Shown: positions 8,093 to 16,295 of the stretch, piece by piece
Layout: each line of letters begins with the position of its first letter
How positions within the stretch are numbered: the first letter of the stretch is position 1
Assembly: GCA_017612555.1 (NCBI GenBank)
Contig: JAGAFR010000077.1
Span: forward strand, 1 to 32,704
DNA from: Lachnospiraceae bacterium
GTDB lineage: Bacteria > Bacillota > Clostridia > Lachnospirales > Lachnospiraceae
DNA length: 32,704 nt
Direction of reading: 5' to 3'
Translations under genes and position numbers: made by a program
The notes under the pieces: model-generated
What the model was told of the DNA's origin: nothing
The model's input: the letters and a program-made list of their open reading frames with translations, nothing else
The model's database searches: none

Positions 8093-10822
8093 CTATACTT
8101 CCTGGAACAGAAGGCCGAACGTTCCGGGTCCGCAGTTAACGGCGATCGCAGGTGAAGCCTCCTGGTAGTAAACCGTATCAAAGCTTATCCGCTTTTCCAC
8201 TTCCGCCTTGATGAATTCAAGTTCCTTTGCGGTAAGGCCTACATATGTTACGAAAAGTATCTTACGATCTATCTTATGAAGCGGCCGAAGAGCCGTCGTG
8301 ATATAAGTCTCCCATGCCTTCTCTCTTGATTCAAGCAGCACTCTGGAAAGAGTGATCTTTCCGTTTTTCATTGAAATGACCGGTCTTGCGGAAAGCGATC
8401 CGAGTACCGATGAAAGACGGATCGGCACCTGTCCGCTCTTGGCAAGATATTCCGTACTGTCAACGATGAAGCTCGAGTGAACCTTTTCCCTAAAGGTGGT
8501 CAGCCTGTCCATTATCTTGTCCACACTCATACCGGTATTTGCCAGTCGGCAGGCTTCAAGCACGACAAGTCCGGTTCCCGATGACAGATGCATGGAATCC
8601 ATTATATGAACATTATCAAATGCCTGTGCCGCCTCCATCGCCAACAGATGTCCGCTCCTTCTGACTTTCTCCGAAACAGTCAGATGTATAAGGTTCTGGG
8701 CACGCCCCAGTTCATTCGTAAAGAATTCCTCATGTTCTTCAACGCTCGGCGAAGCCGAATTGAACCTTCCGCCGCTTTCGAACGCATACGACAACAGACC
8801 TCTCTGATCTATCTCAAGCGTATCCATGAAGACGCCTTCGTCAGTATGGATCTTATGATACAGTACATCTATATCGTATGCCCTGATCAGATCCAGCGGA
8901 AGATCGGCAACACTTTCGGTCGAGATAGCCAGATGCTTTCTCGTCTTCGCAGTGTTGAGCCAGAATTCATTCTTGTTCATCCGCTCATCATCTTCTTCGG
9001 GTATTATGACAAGAGATTCCGGAAGCAGCTTAAAGAGCTCCTTCTCAAGTTCATATCCGTCTACCGGTTTTTCAACATAACCGTCAAATCCCTCTTTTTC
9101 ATAATAAAGTTTGCTGTCGTTGCCTGCTTTTGCGGTACATGCGATCACCTTTGAATCCACACACAATCCGCCGGGCTGTACCCGCATCTTATGAAGCGTT
9201 TCAACGCCGCTCATTTCCGGCATCAGATCGTCCATCAGTATAACGTCGTAGTGATCATCAAGCGCTGCGGAAAGTGCATCCGCTCCGCTCGTGACTTTTT
9301 TGATCTGAACCTTTGTATCTCTAAGCAGCTTTTCCGTGACCATAAGGTTAGCTACATTATCATCGACTATAAGTACCTTGGCCTCGGGAGCTTCAAAACT
9401 CTTGCTGTATATCTTTCTGGGCTTGCTCGAGCGCTTCTCCTTAAGATCGATAACGCCCACAGTCTCTGCTCCGATCCTCTTCTGCGGGATCTCGATGGCA
9501 AAGGTCGTACCCTGACCGAGAACGCTGTTGACGGTGATATTACCGTTCATCTGATCCACGAGACGCTTGACTATGGACAGACCCAGACCCGTTCCCTCGA
9601 TCTTGCGGTTATTCTCCTCATCTATCCTCTTAAACGCGGTGAACAGATATGGTATGTTCTCCTTCTTGATGCCGGCTCCCGAGTCGGAAACGGAATAGAT
9701 GATGTTTACCATGTCACCGTCCGTTTCCCTGCATTCAACCTGGAGCGAAATATAGCCTTCCCTCGTGTATTTGACGGCGTTCTCAAGCACGTTTATGAGT
9801 ATCTGACGGATCCTGACGTCATCTCCTTCAAGCTGCGTCGGCAGGAGCGGCGATATACCCGTACGAAATTCCAGGCCCTTATTTCCCGTCAGTTCATGGA
9901 ACATGCTCACCAGCTCAGTGATCATATCCATGCTGTTATATGTCACGGGCACGATACTCATCTGTCCCGATTCAAGCTTGGACAGATCAAGAATGTCGTT
10001 CACGAGCTGGAGGAGTATCTTGCCGGCGGACCTGACGTTTTCAGCGTCCTCCGCAACTTCATCGGATATATCCTCACGAAGGATCATCTCATTAAGACCG
10101 ATTATCGTATTGACCGGTGTCCTGATCTCATGACTCATGTTGGAGAAAAAATGGTTCTGCGCATTAAGAAGATTCTCCACACCGTCCTTTTGATTCTCGA
10201 CTTCCATGCTGTATCTGATCTGTCTCTTACGGCTGAGTATATATGCAAGACCGATAAAGAACTGCGCGATGAAATAGACACAGTTGTCAATGATCCACCT
10301 TCGTCCCGAGCCTGCTATCTCGGGCGTATTCATCATTATCCAGAAAAAGCCGAGGCACCCTGCCACATCAAGCAGGGTATACGCTCCGGGCGAAAGATAA
10401 CTGCAGAGCGGTATGCTTATCATAACGGTCATGAACAGGTTAAGATTCACCTGCCCGAACAGATTCGCATCAAAGTATGTAAGTGTGAGAACCCAGAGAA
10501 TCACCAGAGCCGCAGATATTATACATGTGATCAGATACACTCTGTATCTGCTGCGCATGTTCTTTTCGGTCATAAAAACGATGCACAGGTTTGTCATGGC
10601 GAGAACGATGAGCAGACCGTACATAACGGCATATCTCATCGCCTGACCCGGATACACATCGGGTTTAAAAAGTGCAACGGCAAGGAAACCGTATTCAAGG
10701 AACATCAAAACGGTCCACAGTATGAGCGTTACGCGAACAGAGGATTGACACAGCCTGGCCAAAAGTTCCTTATCTCTGTTGTTTGATTCAATATCAAAAA
10801 CGTTCTTTAAGAACTCTTTCAT
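8093..10822 (-). CDS. Membrane hybrid histidine kinase with C-terminal DegV (fatty-acid-binding) domain
   Basis: The domains of this 909-aa protein are, in order: about six membrane helices (residues about 30-195), HisKA with H231 (NMSHEIRTPVNTI), HATPase (LINVLENAVKYTREG, DSGAGI, GTGLGLSI), and a receiver at about 490-610 (IVDDNVANL; Asp in VILMDDLMPEMSG; EKPVDG). From about 630 to the end lies a complete DegV domain: ISTESVADLPLDLIRAYDID, a HIMDSMHLSSGTG ligand-site segment and the terminal NCGPGTFGLLF motif. DegV/FakB proteins bind a fatty acid for FakA phosphorylation in Firmicutes. Fusion to a kinase output end suggests lipid-linked input or output; that is inference. I chose ATG 10822 because AGAGGTG precedes it by about 7 nt and it lies 4 nt after the upstream stop. 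The alternative start (10846) would overlap. Confidence 0.88.
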   Translation of the reverse strand: MKEFLKNVFDIESNNRDKELLARLCQSSVRVTLILWTVLMFLEYGFLAVALFKPDVYPGQAMRYAVMYGLLIVLAMTNLCIVFMTEKNMRSRYRVYLITCIISAALVILWVLTLTYFDANLFGQVNLNLFMTVMISIPLCSYLSPGAYTLLDVAGCLGFFWIMMNTPEIAGSGRRWIIDNCVYFIAQFFIGLAYILSRKRQIRYSMEVENQKDGVENLLNAQNHFFSNMSHEIRTPVNTIIGLNEMILREDISDEVAEDAENVRSAGKILLQLVNDILDLSKLESGQMSIVPVTYNSMDMITELVSMFHELTGNKGLEFRTGISPLLPTQLEGDDVRIRQILINVLENAVKYTREGYISLQVECRETDGDMVNIIYSVSDSGAGIKKENIPYLFTAFKRIDEENNRKIEGTGLGLSIVKRLVDQMNGNITVNSVLGQGTTFAIEIPQKRIGAETVGVIDLKEKRSSKPRKIYSKSFEAPEAKVLIVDDNVANLMVTEKLLRDTKVQIKKVTSGADALSAALDDHYDVILMDDLMPEMSGVETLHKMRVQPGGLCVDSKVIACTAKAGNDSKLYYEKEGFDGYVEKPVDGYELEKELFKLLPESLVIIPEEDDERMNKNEFWLNTAKTRKHLAISTESVADLPLDLIRAYDIDVLYHKIHTDEGVFMDTLEIDQRGLLSYAFESGGRFNSASPSVEEHEEFFTNELGRAQNLIHLTVSEKVRRSGHLLAMEAAQAFDNVHIMDSMHLSSGTGLVVLEACRLANTGMSVDKIMDRLTTFREKVHSSFIVDSTEYLAKSGQVPIRLSSVLGSLSARPVISMKNGKITLSRVLLESREKAWETYITTALRPLHKIDRKILFVTYVGLTAKELEFIKAEVEKRISFDTVYYQEASPAIAVNCGPGTFGLLFQEV

Positions 10823-10826
10823 AACT

Positions 10827-13472
10827 TCACCTCTTCTTTGCCGCAAAATGGATTATCTCACCGTCGTCGTCACTTTCAAATGTCTCCTTTGATACGGATG
10901 GGGACTTGGAAGCCTTTGGGACTTCCGGTGCACTCTGCGGCGCTTCACCCGGCTTAACATCTCCCGTAAGCGCAGTAGATATGGCATCCGCCAGGTTCAG
11001 ATAATCCTTAAGGAAATCGTCATATGTGGCCCTGTCCGGAAGATTTCCGGCTTCAGCTTCGTTCTCAAGCGTCTTGGCCTGATCGGATACACTCATGGCA
11101 CCGATCATCTTGGAAGAACTCTTTATGCCGTGTACGAGTATCTCAAAGTTCTTCACATCACGTGCTTCTATCGCCTTATCCATTCGGGCTCTTTTATCCG
11201 GTGCTTCGGATACATACTGATTCAGCAGCATCCGGTAAAAGTCCATATCGTCTCTTGTATACTTAAGTCCTTCCTTAACATCCACGCCTGCTATCGACAG
11301 TCCGCCCGGTGAAGGTTTGGCTTCCTGCGCCGGTGCATTTGCGCTGAACACAAAAACTTCTTCCTCTTCATCTTCTTCTGCTTTTGCTTCCGCTGCTTTT
11401 ATTTCCGCTTCTTCATGATCCACGTACTCTATCAGCCTTTCGGGAATGACCTTCTTCATCACTCTTTCAAGTTCGGTAAGGTTGACGGGCTTACTGACGA
11501 ATCCGTCAAATCCCTCCGAAGCAAACATCTCTCTTGCCGTACTCATCGTATTGGCCGTAAGGGCTACGATCGGCATTGAATCATCTTTCGGATCGCGGGT
11601 AGCCCTGATCTTCTTCATTGCTTCAACACCGTCCATACCGGGCATCATATGATCCATGAATACAATGTCATATTCATTGTCCTTACACATCTGTATGGAT
11701 TCAAAACCCGAAGACGCCGTACTGACTGTGATACCGTAGTACTTAAGAAGTCCCTCGGCAACGGTCAGGTTCATCGGTTCATCATCGACAACGAGAGCGC
11801 GGACAGTCGGCATCATCATGCGTTTTTCCGGACTTGATTCATCATCGACATCAATATTCAACACCGATACAACAGGGAAGCAGTAGAAAGGTTTTTCCAT
11901 GATCATGGCTCTGGAGCCGTACGGAAGCTTAAACTCTCTCGTTGCGACAACAACAAGCCTTACCTTCCTGGCCAGTTTTTCCATAAACTGCGGATCCATC
12001 TCATACTCGTTCCTGCCGACAAATATATGGGTGAAATTTTCTGTCTCAGACAGTTCCTTCAGTTTCTCAAGGCTGTCTATCTTCAGCATCTGTACGCCAA
12101 GGCCCTTTACTATGTTCATGACCATGCTGTTATAGTACTGTCTGACGTTAGGCGCGGCAAAGCTGTTGAGCTGCAGGAATGATCCAAGGCGAAGCTCCTT
12201 GCGGTTTCGAAGCGACATACAGCCCTTTTCATCGACAACCCTTTGAGGTATGCTGACCCTTACGGTAGTTCCCTTACCGGGTGCGCTTTCAATGGTGACA
12301 AACCCCCCGAGAGATGCAACAAAACCTGCCACAACGGACATTCCGAGTCCCAGTCCGTTCGAAGATCTGGCCCTTCCGGAATTGCCCTGATAGAATCCGT
12401 CGTACACATGGTCCTTCTGGTTCTTGTCCATTCCGCTTCCGGTATCGGTAACTTCAATACACAGATTGATACCGTATTCCTGCTTGAAAGCCGTGACCCT
12501 GACATATATACCTCCGCGCGAAGTGTATTTGATACCGTTCGTGATAAGGTGCCAGAGTATCCTCTTAATCTTGTCATGATCCGAATACAGCACGGACGGT
12601 ATAGACGGGGATACGTCTATGATCAGCTCCAGATCAGGCGGAAGATAATCCTTCAGTTCCGTCACCAGATCATGGAACAACGATGATATCATGTAGTTCT
12701 CGCAGTTGTTCGCGATCTTCTTTCTGTCTATCTCGGAATAATCAAGTATCTCTTCTATCTGATCGCATACTCTCTTTCCCGACTCCTTGATATTTCTTAT
12801 ATTCGCAAGGATCTCGGGATCCTTTGCCTTCTTGATGCATATGTCCGAAAATCCCATGATCGCATTGACCGGCGTGCGGATCTCATGAGATACGTTTGCA
12901 AGAAAATCATTGAATCTGGAAGTTGCGGATTTGAGTTCATTGATCTCGTTGCGCGATTCGAGTACCATATCTCCGCATCTGCTGATTATCGCTCTTCCGA
13001 GCCATCCGAGCATTGTTATCATTCCGACATGAAGAAGCGATCTTGTGACAGTGAGCACATCAAACTCAGCATCCTGAGCTATAAGAACAAAAACATCATA
13101 CAGAAATGTCGCGTAGAAAGTAAACTGACAGAGCGTTACAAACGATTTGATACCGGTCATGATATACAGGACGATGACCGCACTCATAACAAGTGCCATA
13201 TCAAATGTACTGGTCAGATGTATCCCGTAAAAAAAGTAAGTGACCATCATGAGAATGGAATATACCCACAGCCTGTGATAATCACTCAGTACCTGCCCGA
13301 AATGCATTCCCCAGCTTCCGGTTATTCCGATCGCCACAAGCAGGATCGCCCATGTCTCCCAGCCAAGCAGAAGTGACTCAGTGATAAGTATCACCGAAAA
13401 TATCGAATATGTCTTCAGTATCATAAGATGGGACGATTTGAATAATTCACTTTTCGCAAGTATGTCGTTCAT
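10827..13472 (-). CDS. Membrane hybrid histidine kinase (HisKA-HATPase-pseudoREC-REC-Hpt)
   Basis: In this 881-aa protein, membrane helices lie at about residues 20-165. HisKA H196 lies in NVSHEIRTPVNAIMG. The HATPase has DTGSGMD and NGLGLGMSVV; its N box (HLITNGIKYTSRG) is recognisable but diverged. A degenerate receiver follows (about 430-545), in which the Asp position reads HIFVGRNEYE, although EKP is kept. Next comes a normal receiver (VVDDEPMNLTVAEGL; Asp in VFMDHMMPGMDG; SKPVN), an acidic linker, and a C-terminal Hpt domain (LVHGIKSSSKMIGA). GGGAG lies upstream of the ATG. It is 34 nt after the stand-alone receiver gene and 4 nt before the DegV-linked kinase, so it is inside the operon. 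The relay components could exchange phosphoryl groups with neighbouring receivers. Confidence 0.9.
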   Translation of the reverse strand: MNDILAKSELFKSSHLMILKTYSIFSVILITESLLLGWETWAILLVAIGITGSWGMHFGQVLSDYHRLWVYSILMMVTYFFYGIHLTSTFDMALVMSAVIVLYIMTGIKSFVTLCQFTFYATFLYDVFVLIAQDAEFDVLTVTRSLLHVGMITMLGWLGRAIISRCGDMVLESRNEINELKSATSRFNDFLANVSHEIRTPVNAIMGFSDICIKKAKDPEILANIRNIKESGKRVCDQIEEILDYSEIDRKKIANNCENYMISSLFHDLVTELKDYLPPDLELIIDVSPSIPSVLYSDHDKIKRILWHLITNGIKYTSRGGIYVRVTAFKQEYGINLCIEVTDTGSGMDKNQKDHVYDGFYQGNSGRARSSNGLGLGMSVVAGFVASLGGFVTIESAPGKGTTVRVSIPQRVVDEKGCMSLRNRKELRLGSFLQLNSFAAPNVRQYYNSMVMNIVKGLGVQMLKIDSLEKLKELSETENFTHIFVGRNEYEMDPQFMEKLARKVRLVVVATREFKLPYGSRAMIMEKPFYCFPVVSVLNIDVDDESSPEKRMMMPTVRALVVDDEPMNLTVAEGLLKYYGITVSTASSGFESIQMCKDNEYDIVFMDHMMPGMDGVEAMKKIRATRDPKDDSMPIVALTANTMSTAREMFASEGFDGFVSKPVNLTELERVMKKVIPERLIEYVDHEEAEIKAAEAKAEEDEEEEVFVFSANAPAQEAKPSPGGLSIAGVDVKEGLKYTRDDMDFYRMLLNQYVSEAPDKRARMDKAIEARDVKNFEILVHGIKSSSKMIGAMSVSDQAKTLENEAEAGNLPDRATYDDFLKDYLNLADAISTALTGDVKPGEAPQSAPEVPKASKSPSVSKETFESDDDGEIIHFAAKKR

Positions 13473-13506
13473 TCCTTGATTCTCCCTGTTGATCCATGAA
13501 CCTGTA

Positions 13507-13884
13507 TTACTGCCGGCTGCCTGTGTTCTGTCTCACACTCTGTACCAAAACGTCCGGCAGGAACGGCTTTTCAAGAAAACCTACCGCTCCCAGCTGCATT
13601 CCGCGCTCTTTCGAATCCTCCCTTTCATCGGCTGAAAGAAAGATGACCGGAACCTCCGGCGCCTTGGGTCTTTGCTTAAATTCGGCAAGTGTCTCGAAGC
13701 CATCCATTTCAGGCATCTTGATATCAAGGAGCACCAGATCGGGGACTCCGTTTTTGTCGATATGTTTAAGGAACGCTTTCCCGGACTTAAAGCCCAGAAC
13801 ATCGAACCCCTCCTTGCTGAGGATATATCCTGCCGTATTTATGTTGTTTACATCATCATCGACTATACATACGGTTAGCGCCAT
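13507..13884 (-). CDS. Stand-alone receiver-domain response regulator (CheY-like)
   Basis: The 125-aa product is a single receiver domain: the acidic pair in IVDDDVNN, the phospho-acceptor Asp in LVLLDIKMPEMDG, the conserved Ser in FLSAD and the Lys in EKPFLPD. There is no output domain. The start at ATG 13884 has AAAGGAG 6 nt upstream; a TTG 18 nt earlier would include that ribosome binding site and is rejected. It lies between the HD-GYP gene (30-nt gap) and a hybrid kinase (34-nt gap). It probably shuttles phosphoryl groups among the operon's kinases or acts through protein contact. Confidence 0.9.
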   Translation of the reverse strand: MALTVCIVDDDVNNINTAGYILSKEGFDVLGFKSGKAFLKHIDKNGVPDLVLLDIKMPEMDGFETLAEFKQRPKAPEVPVIFLSADEREDSKERGMQLGAVGFLEKPFLPDVLVQSVRQNTGSRQ

Positions 13885-13914
13885 GATCTTCTCCTTTCGC
13901 AAGAGCCCGCGGCC

Positions 13915-15483
13915 CTACTGGTTTCTCTTTTCGCGAAGACCGTATACAACGTCTTCGGAAATGATCTCAAGCATTATGTCCGCAAATTCGGGGTCGAACT
14001 GTTTGCCCTTTCCCTTTCTTATCTCTTCCGCAACAACATCCTGCGGCAGCACATCCCTGTAACTTCTGTAACTGGTCATGGCATCGTATGCATCAGCGAC
14101 AGCGATGATACGTGCCTCCTCAGCGATGTTGTCTCCGGCAAGTCCGTCCGGATAGCCGCTTCCGTCATATTTTTCATGATGCCAGTGGGCACCTATCTTG
14201 AGCCTTGGCATCTCTTTTATCTTGTTGAGTATATTGAAGCCTATTACGGGATGGTTCTTGATAAGCGCAAACTCTTCATCGGTAAGCTTCGATGTCTTGT
14301 TTATCACTTCATCGGGCACACCGATCTTTCCTACATCGTGGAGAAGTCCCATCATGTATATCTCATCCTGATCCTTCCTGGAGTATCCGTATCTTCTTGC
14401 GATCTCTTTGGAGTATTGTGCCACACGTGTTGAATGACCGTTCGTGTATGTATCCTTGGCGTCGATCGCTTCGGCAAGAGTCTGAACGACATGGAATGAC
14501 AGCGACTCGTTCTCGGTGGTTTTTTTCCGCACTTCCGATGACAGATCCTTCTGAAGTCTTACAAGCTCTACCGTATTTTTGACACGAAGTGTCAGTACAT
14601 CCGGTGCGAACGGCTTCTTGATAAAGTCCATCGCCCCGAGCTGAAGACCCTTCATCTCCGATTTGTAATCATCGCTTCCGGTCAGGAAGATGACCGGGAT
14701 CTCATCTTTGCCCTCTTCCATCTCCCTGATCTTCTTCAGTGTTTCAAATCCGTCCATACCGGGCATATAGATATCAAGGAGGATAATGTCGGGTCTGTTG
14801 GTCTTTAAGAATCTGAGCAGTCTTTCACCGGAGGTGATACCCGTTACTTCCATTCCGTTCTCACTCAGTATCTTTCCCGCAGACACGAGATTGGTTTTGA
14901 TATCATCAACCACCACAACGTGCGTCGTCTGAGAAGGATCATCGTCATCCGCCCCCGATCCTGCCTCCGCCCCGTCGGTATCATCCTTGGTATCCATGGC
15001 ATTTTCGATCGTCTGGAGTATCCTCTCGTTCATCTTTTCGGAATACATCCTCTGTTCCTCGGATGCCGCGAGAAGGTCCTTTACCGTCTGCATGATGGTC
15101 GTGATGAGCAGGAAGATCAGACCGAAACCTATGAACCTTCCGAGCTTTGAAATGGGGACGAGCCAGTACCAGATTATCTCCATGAATGCGGTTATCAGCA
15201 TACCTATCATTCCGATAACCGTCATCTTGTATTCCCTGACTCTCCGGTTACGTATATCCATGATCACCGTAATGAATATCCAGAGAATGATAAGAACAGA
15301 CCAGATATGTGAATACCATATGGTGTAATAATAATCAACGATGTTGAGGAAGTTAAGCGCAGTATTGACGATCAGTTGAAGTACAAGAAGCGTTATAAGC
15401 GTATAATACGAACGGCGGTAACGGTGTTCCTGCACTTCGTCAAAATACAGTGCGCCGAATCCCGCTGAGGTCTCTATGAACAA
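13915..15483 (-). CDS. 7TM-REC-HD-GYP c-di-GMP phosphodiesterase, C-terminal part of a split gene
   Basis: This 522-aa frame has about five membrane helices (residues about 3-15, 25-48, 52-76, 85-109, 116-132) and a coiled linker. A receiver follows (VVVVDDIKTNL; phospho-acceptor D237 in IILLDIYMPGMDG; KKPF). The C-terminal HD-GYP domain has HD at 382-383, LLHDVGKIG and HHEKYDGSGYPDGL. HD-GYP proteins hydrolyse cyclic di-GMP. The only start at the 5' end is TTG 15483, without a ribosome binding site. The frame is continuous with the upstream membrane protein, interrupted only by one TAA (15487-15489). The ancestral protein was thus a single receptor of about 770 aa. Whether this half is made alone, by readthrough or reinitiation, is unknown. 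Confidence 0.85.
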   Translation of the reverse strand: MFIETSAGFGALYFDEVQEHRYRRSYYTLITLLVLQLIVNTALNFLNIVDYYYTIWYSHIWSVLIILWIFITVIMDIRNRRVREYKMTVIGMIGMLITAFMEIIWYWLVPISKLGRFIGFGLIFLLITTIMQTVKDLLAASEEQRMYSEKMNERILQTIENAMDTKDDTDGAEAGSGADDDDPSQTTHVVVVDDIKTNLVSAGKILSENGMEVTGITSGERLLRFLKTNRPDIILLDIYMPGMDGFETLKKIREMEEGKDEIPVIFLTGSDDYKSEMKGLQLGAMDFIKKPFAPDVLTLRVKNTVELVRLQKDLSSEVRKKTTENESLSFHVVQTLAEAIDAKDTYTNGHSTRVAQYSKEIARRYGYSRKDQDEIYMMGLLHDVGKIGVPDEVINKTSKLTDEEFALIKNHPVIGFNILNKIKEMPRLKIGAHWHHEKYDGSGYPDGLAGDNIAEEARIIAVADAYDAMTSYRSYRDVLPQDVVAEEIRKGKGKQFDPEFADIMLEIISEDVVYGLREKRNQ

Positions 15484-15486
15484 ATA

Positions 15487-16221
15487 TTAGAATATATTGG
15501 CATAAAACGGCGATCCGAACAGAAGCTGCCGTAACTGATTTTCACCGAGTGTCCACATTCCTATCTCGGCTGTCAGAATGCCCAGATACAGCACGGATCT
15601 GTTGATGCCGCTCTTACCGCTGAAGACGAGAAACGACAGGATGGATGCGACGCCTGCAATTATCATCAGCACGCCCATCGCTATGAACGGGATATTATTT
15701 CTGATATAGGGAAACCACGTGTCGTTGCCGTATGCATATGTCACGGAATAAAGACTCCCCATATTGCTGGCGTTTGGCGTTACAAGCACTTCGATCTTGC
15801 CGCCGGCATCCTCATCCCGGAGATTAAGGATGATAAACGTACTCATGGGAACTCTTTTGGTCAGGAAATTCCGCTTACCGTAATTCGACCGGAGCCGTCC
15901 GTTGATGGCGACCTTGGCATCAGACATGGCAACACGCGCATTGAGCGTCATTCCCGCCCTTATATCATCGGGAAGGGTGTTCTCAAACTTGATCGTCTGT
16001 CCCGGTTCCGTGTGCGACTTTGACGGAAGCTTGTAATCGTGTTCAACTGTTCCGTCCGGATATGTGACAGTCCATCCTTCGGATAATTCAATGGGATCAA
16101 ATGTCCCGATATACGCCTCGCCAAGTATGGGTTTGGAGAACAACGCATATATGAACAGGCCGGTCGCCCACAGAAGGAAACCTATCAGTATGATCTTCAG
16201 TAGATTACGGAAATAACGCAT
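15487..16221 (-). CDS. 7TMR-DISM-like receptor N-terminal half, ended by an in-frame TAA
   Basis: This 244-aa protein has an N-terminal membrane anchor (about residues 7-27), an extracytoplasmic beta-rich domain (about 28-170) resembling the DISMED ligand-binding module of 7TMR-DISM receptors, and two further helices. It ends abruptly at FGSPFYANIF. After TAA and one Tyr codon the same frame continues into the next gene, which supplies the remaining helices plus receiver and HD-GYP domains. It is therefore probably the N-terminal half of one receptor. ATG 16221 is preferred over TTG 16236. A TATACT box ends 6 nt before this ATG, but no good -35 accompanies it. It is the first gene of the sensory operon. 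Confidence 0.7.
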   Translation of the reverse strand: MRYFRNLLKIILIGFLLWATGLFIYALFSKPILGEAYIGTFDPIELSEGWTVTYPDGTVEHDYKLPSKSHTEPGQTIKFENTLPDDIRAGMTLNARVAMSDAKVAINGRLRSNYGKRNFLTKRVPMSTFIILNLRDEDAGGKIEVLVTPNASNMGSLYSVTYAYGNDTWFPYIRNNIPFIAMGVLMIIAGVASILSFLVFSGKSGINRSVLYLGILTAEIGMWTLGENQLRQLLFGSPFYANIF

Positions 16222-16295
16222 GTTCTCAGTATACAATAATAATAGGAAGAATGATACATATTTTTGGTATACCGGGCAAACATTTGCGATTCATT

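Noticed and set aside
9191-10786. 531-codon open frame on the plus strand
   Set aside because: It is antisense to a hybrid kinase with clear HisKA, ATPase and receiver motifs; its translation has no domain features and no ribosome binding site.
16222-16240. Second leaderless promoter (TATACT 6 nt before ATG 16221)
   Set aside because: No acceptable -35 at 16-18 bp; noted only within the gene entry.
16266-16273. GGTATACC palindrome after the methyltransferase gene
   Set aside because: An 8-bp self-complementary word without a stem extension or T-tract; not a credible terminator.
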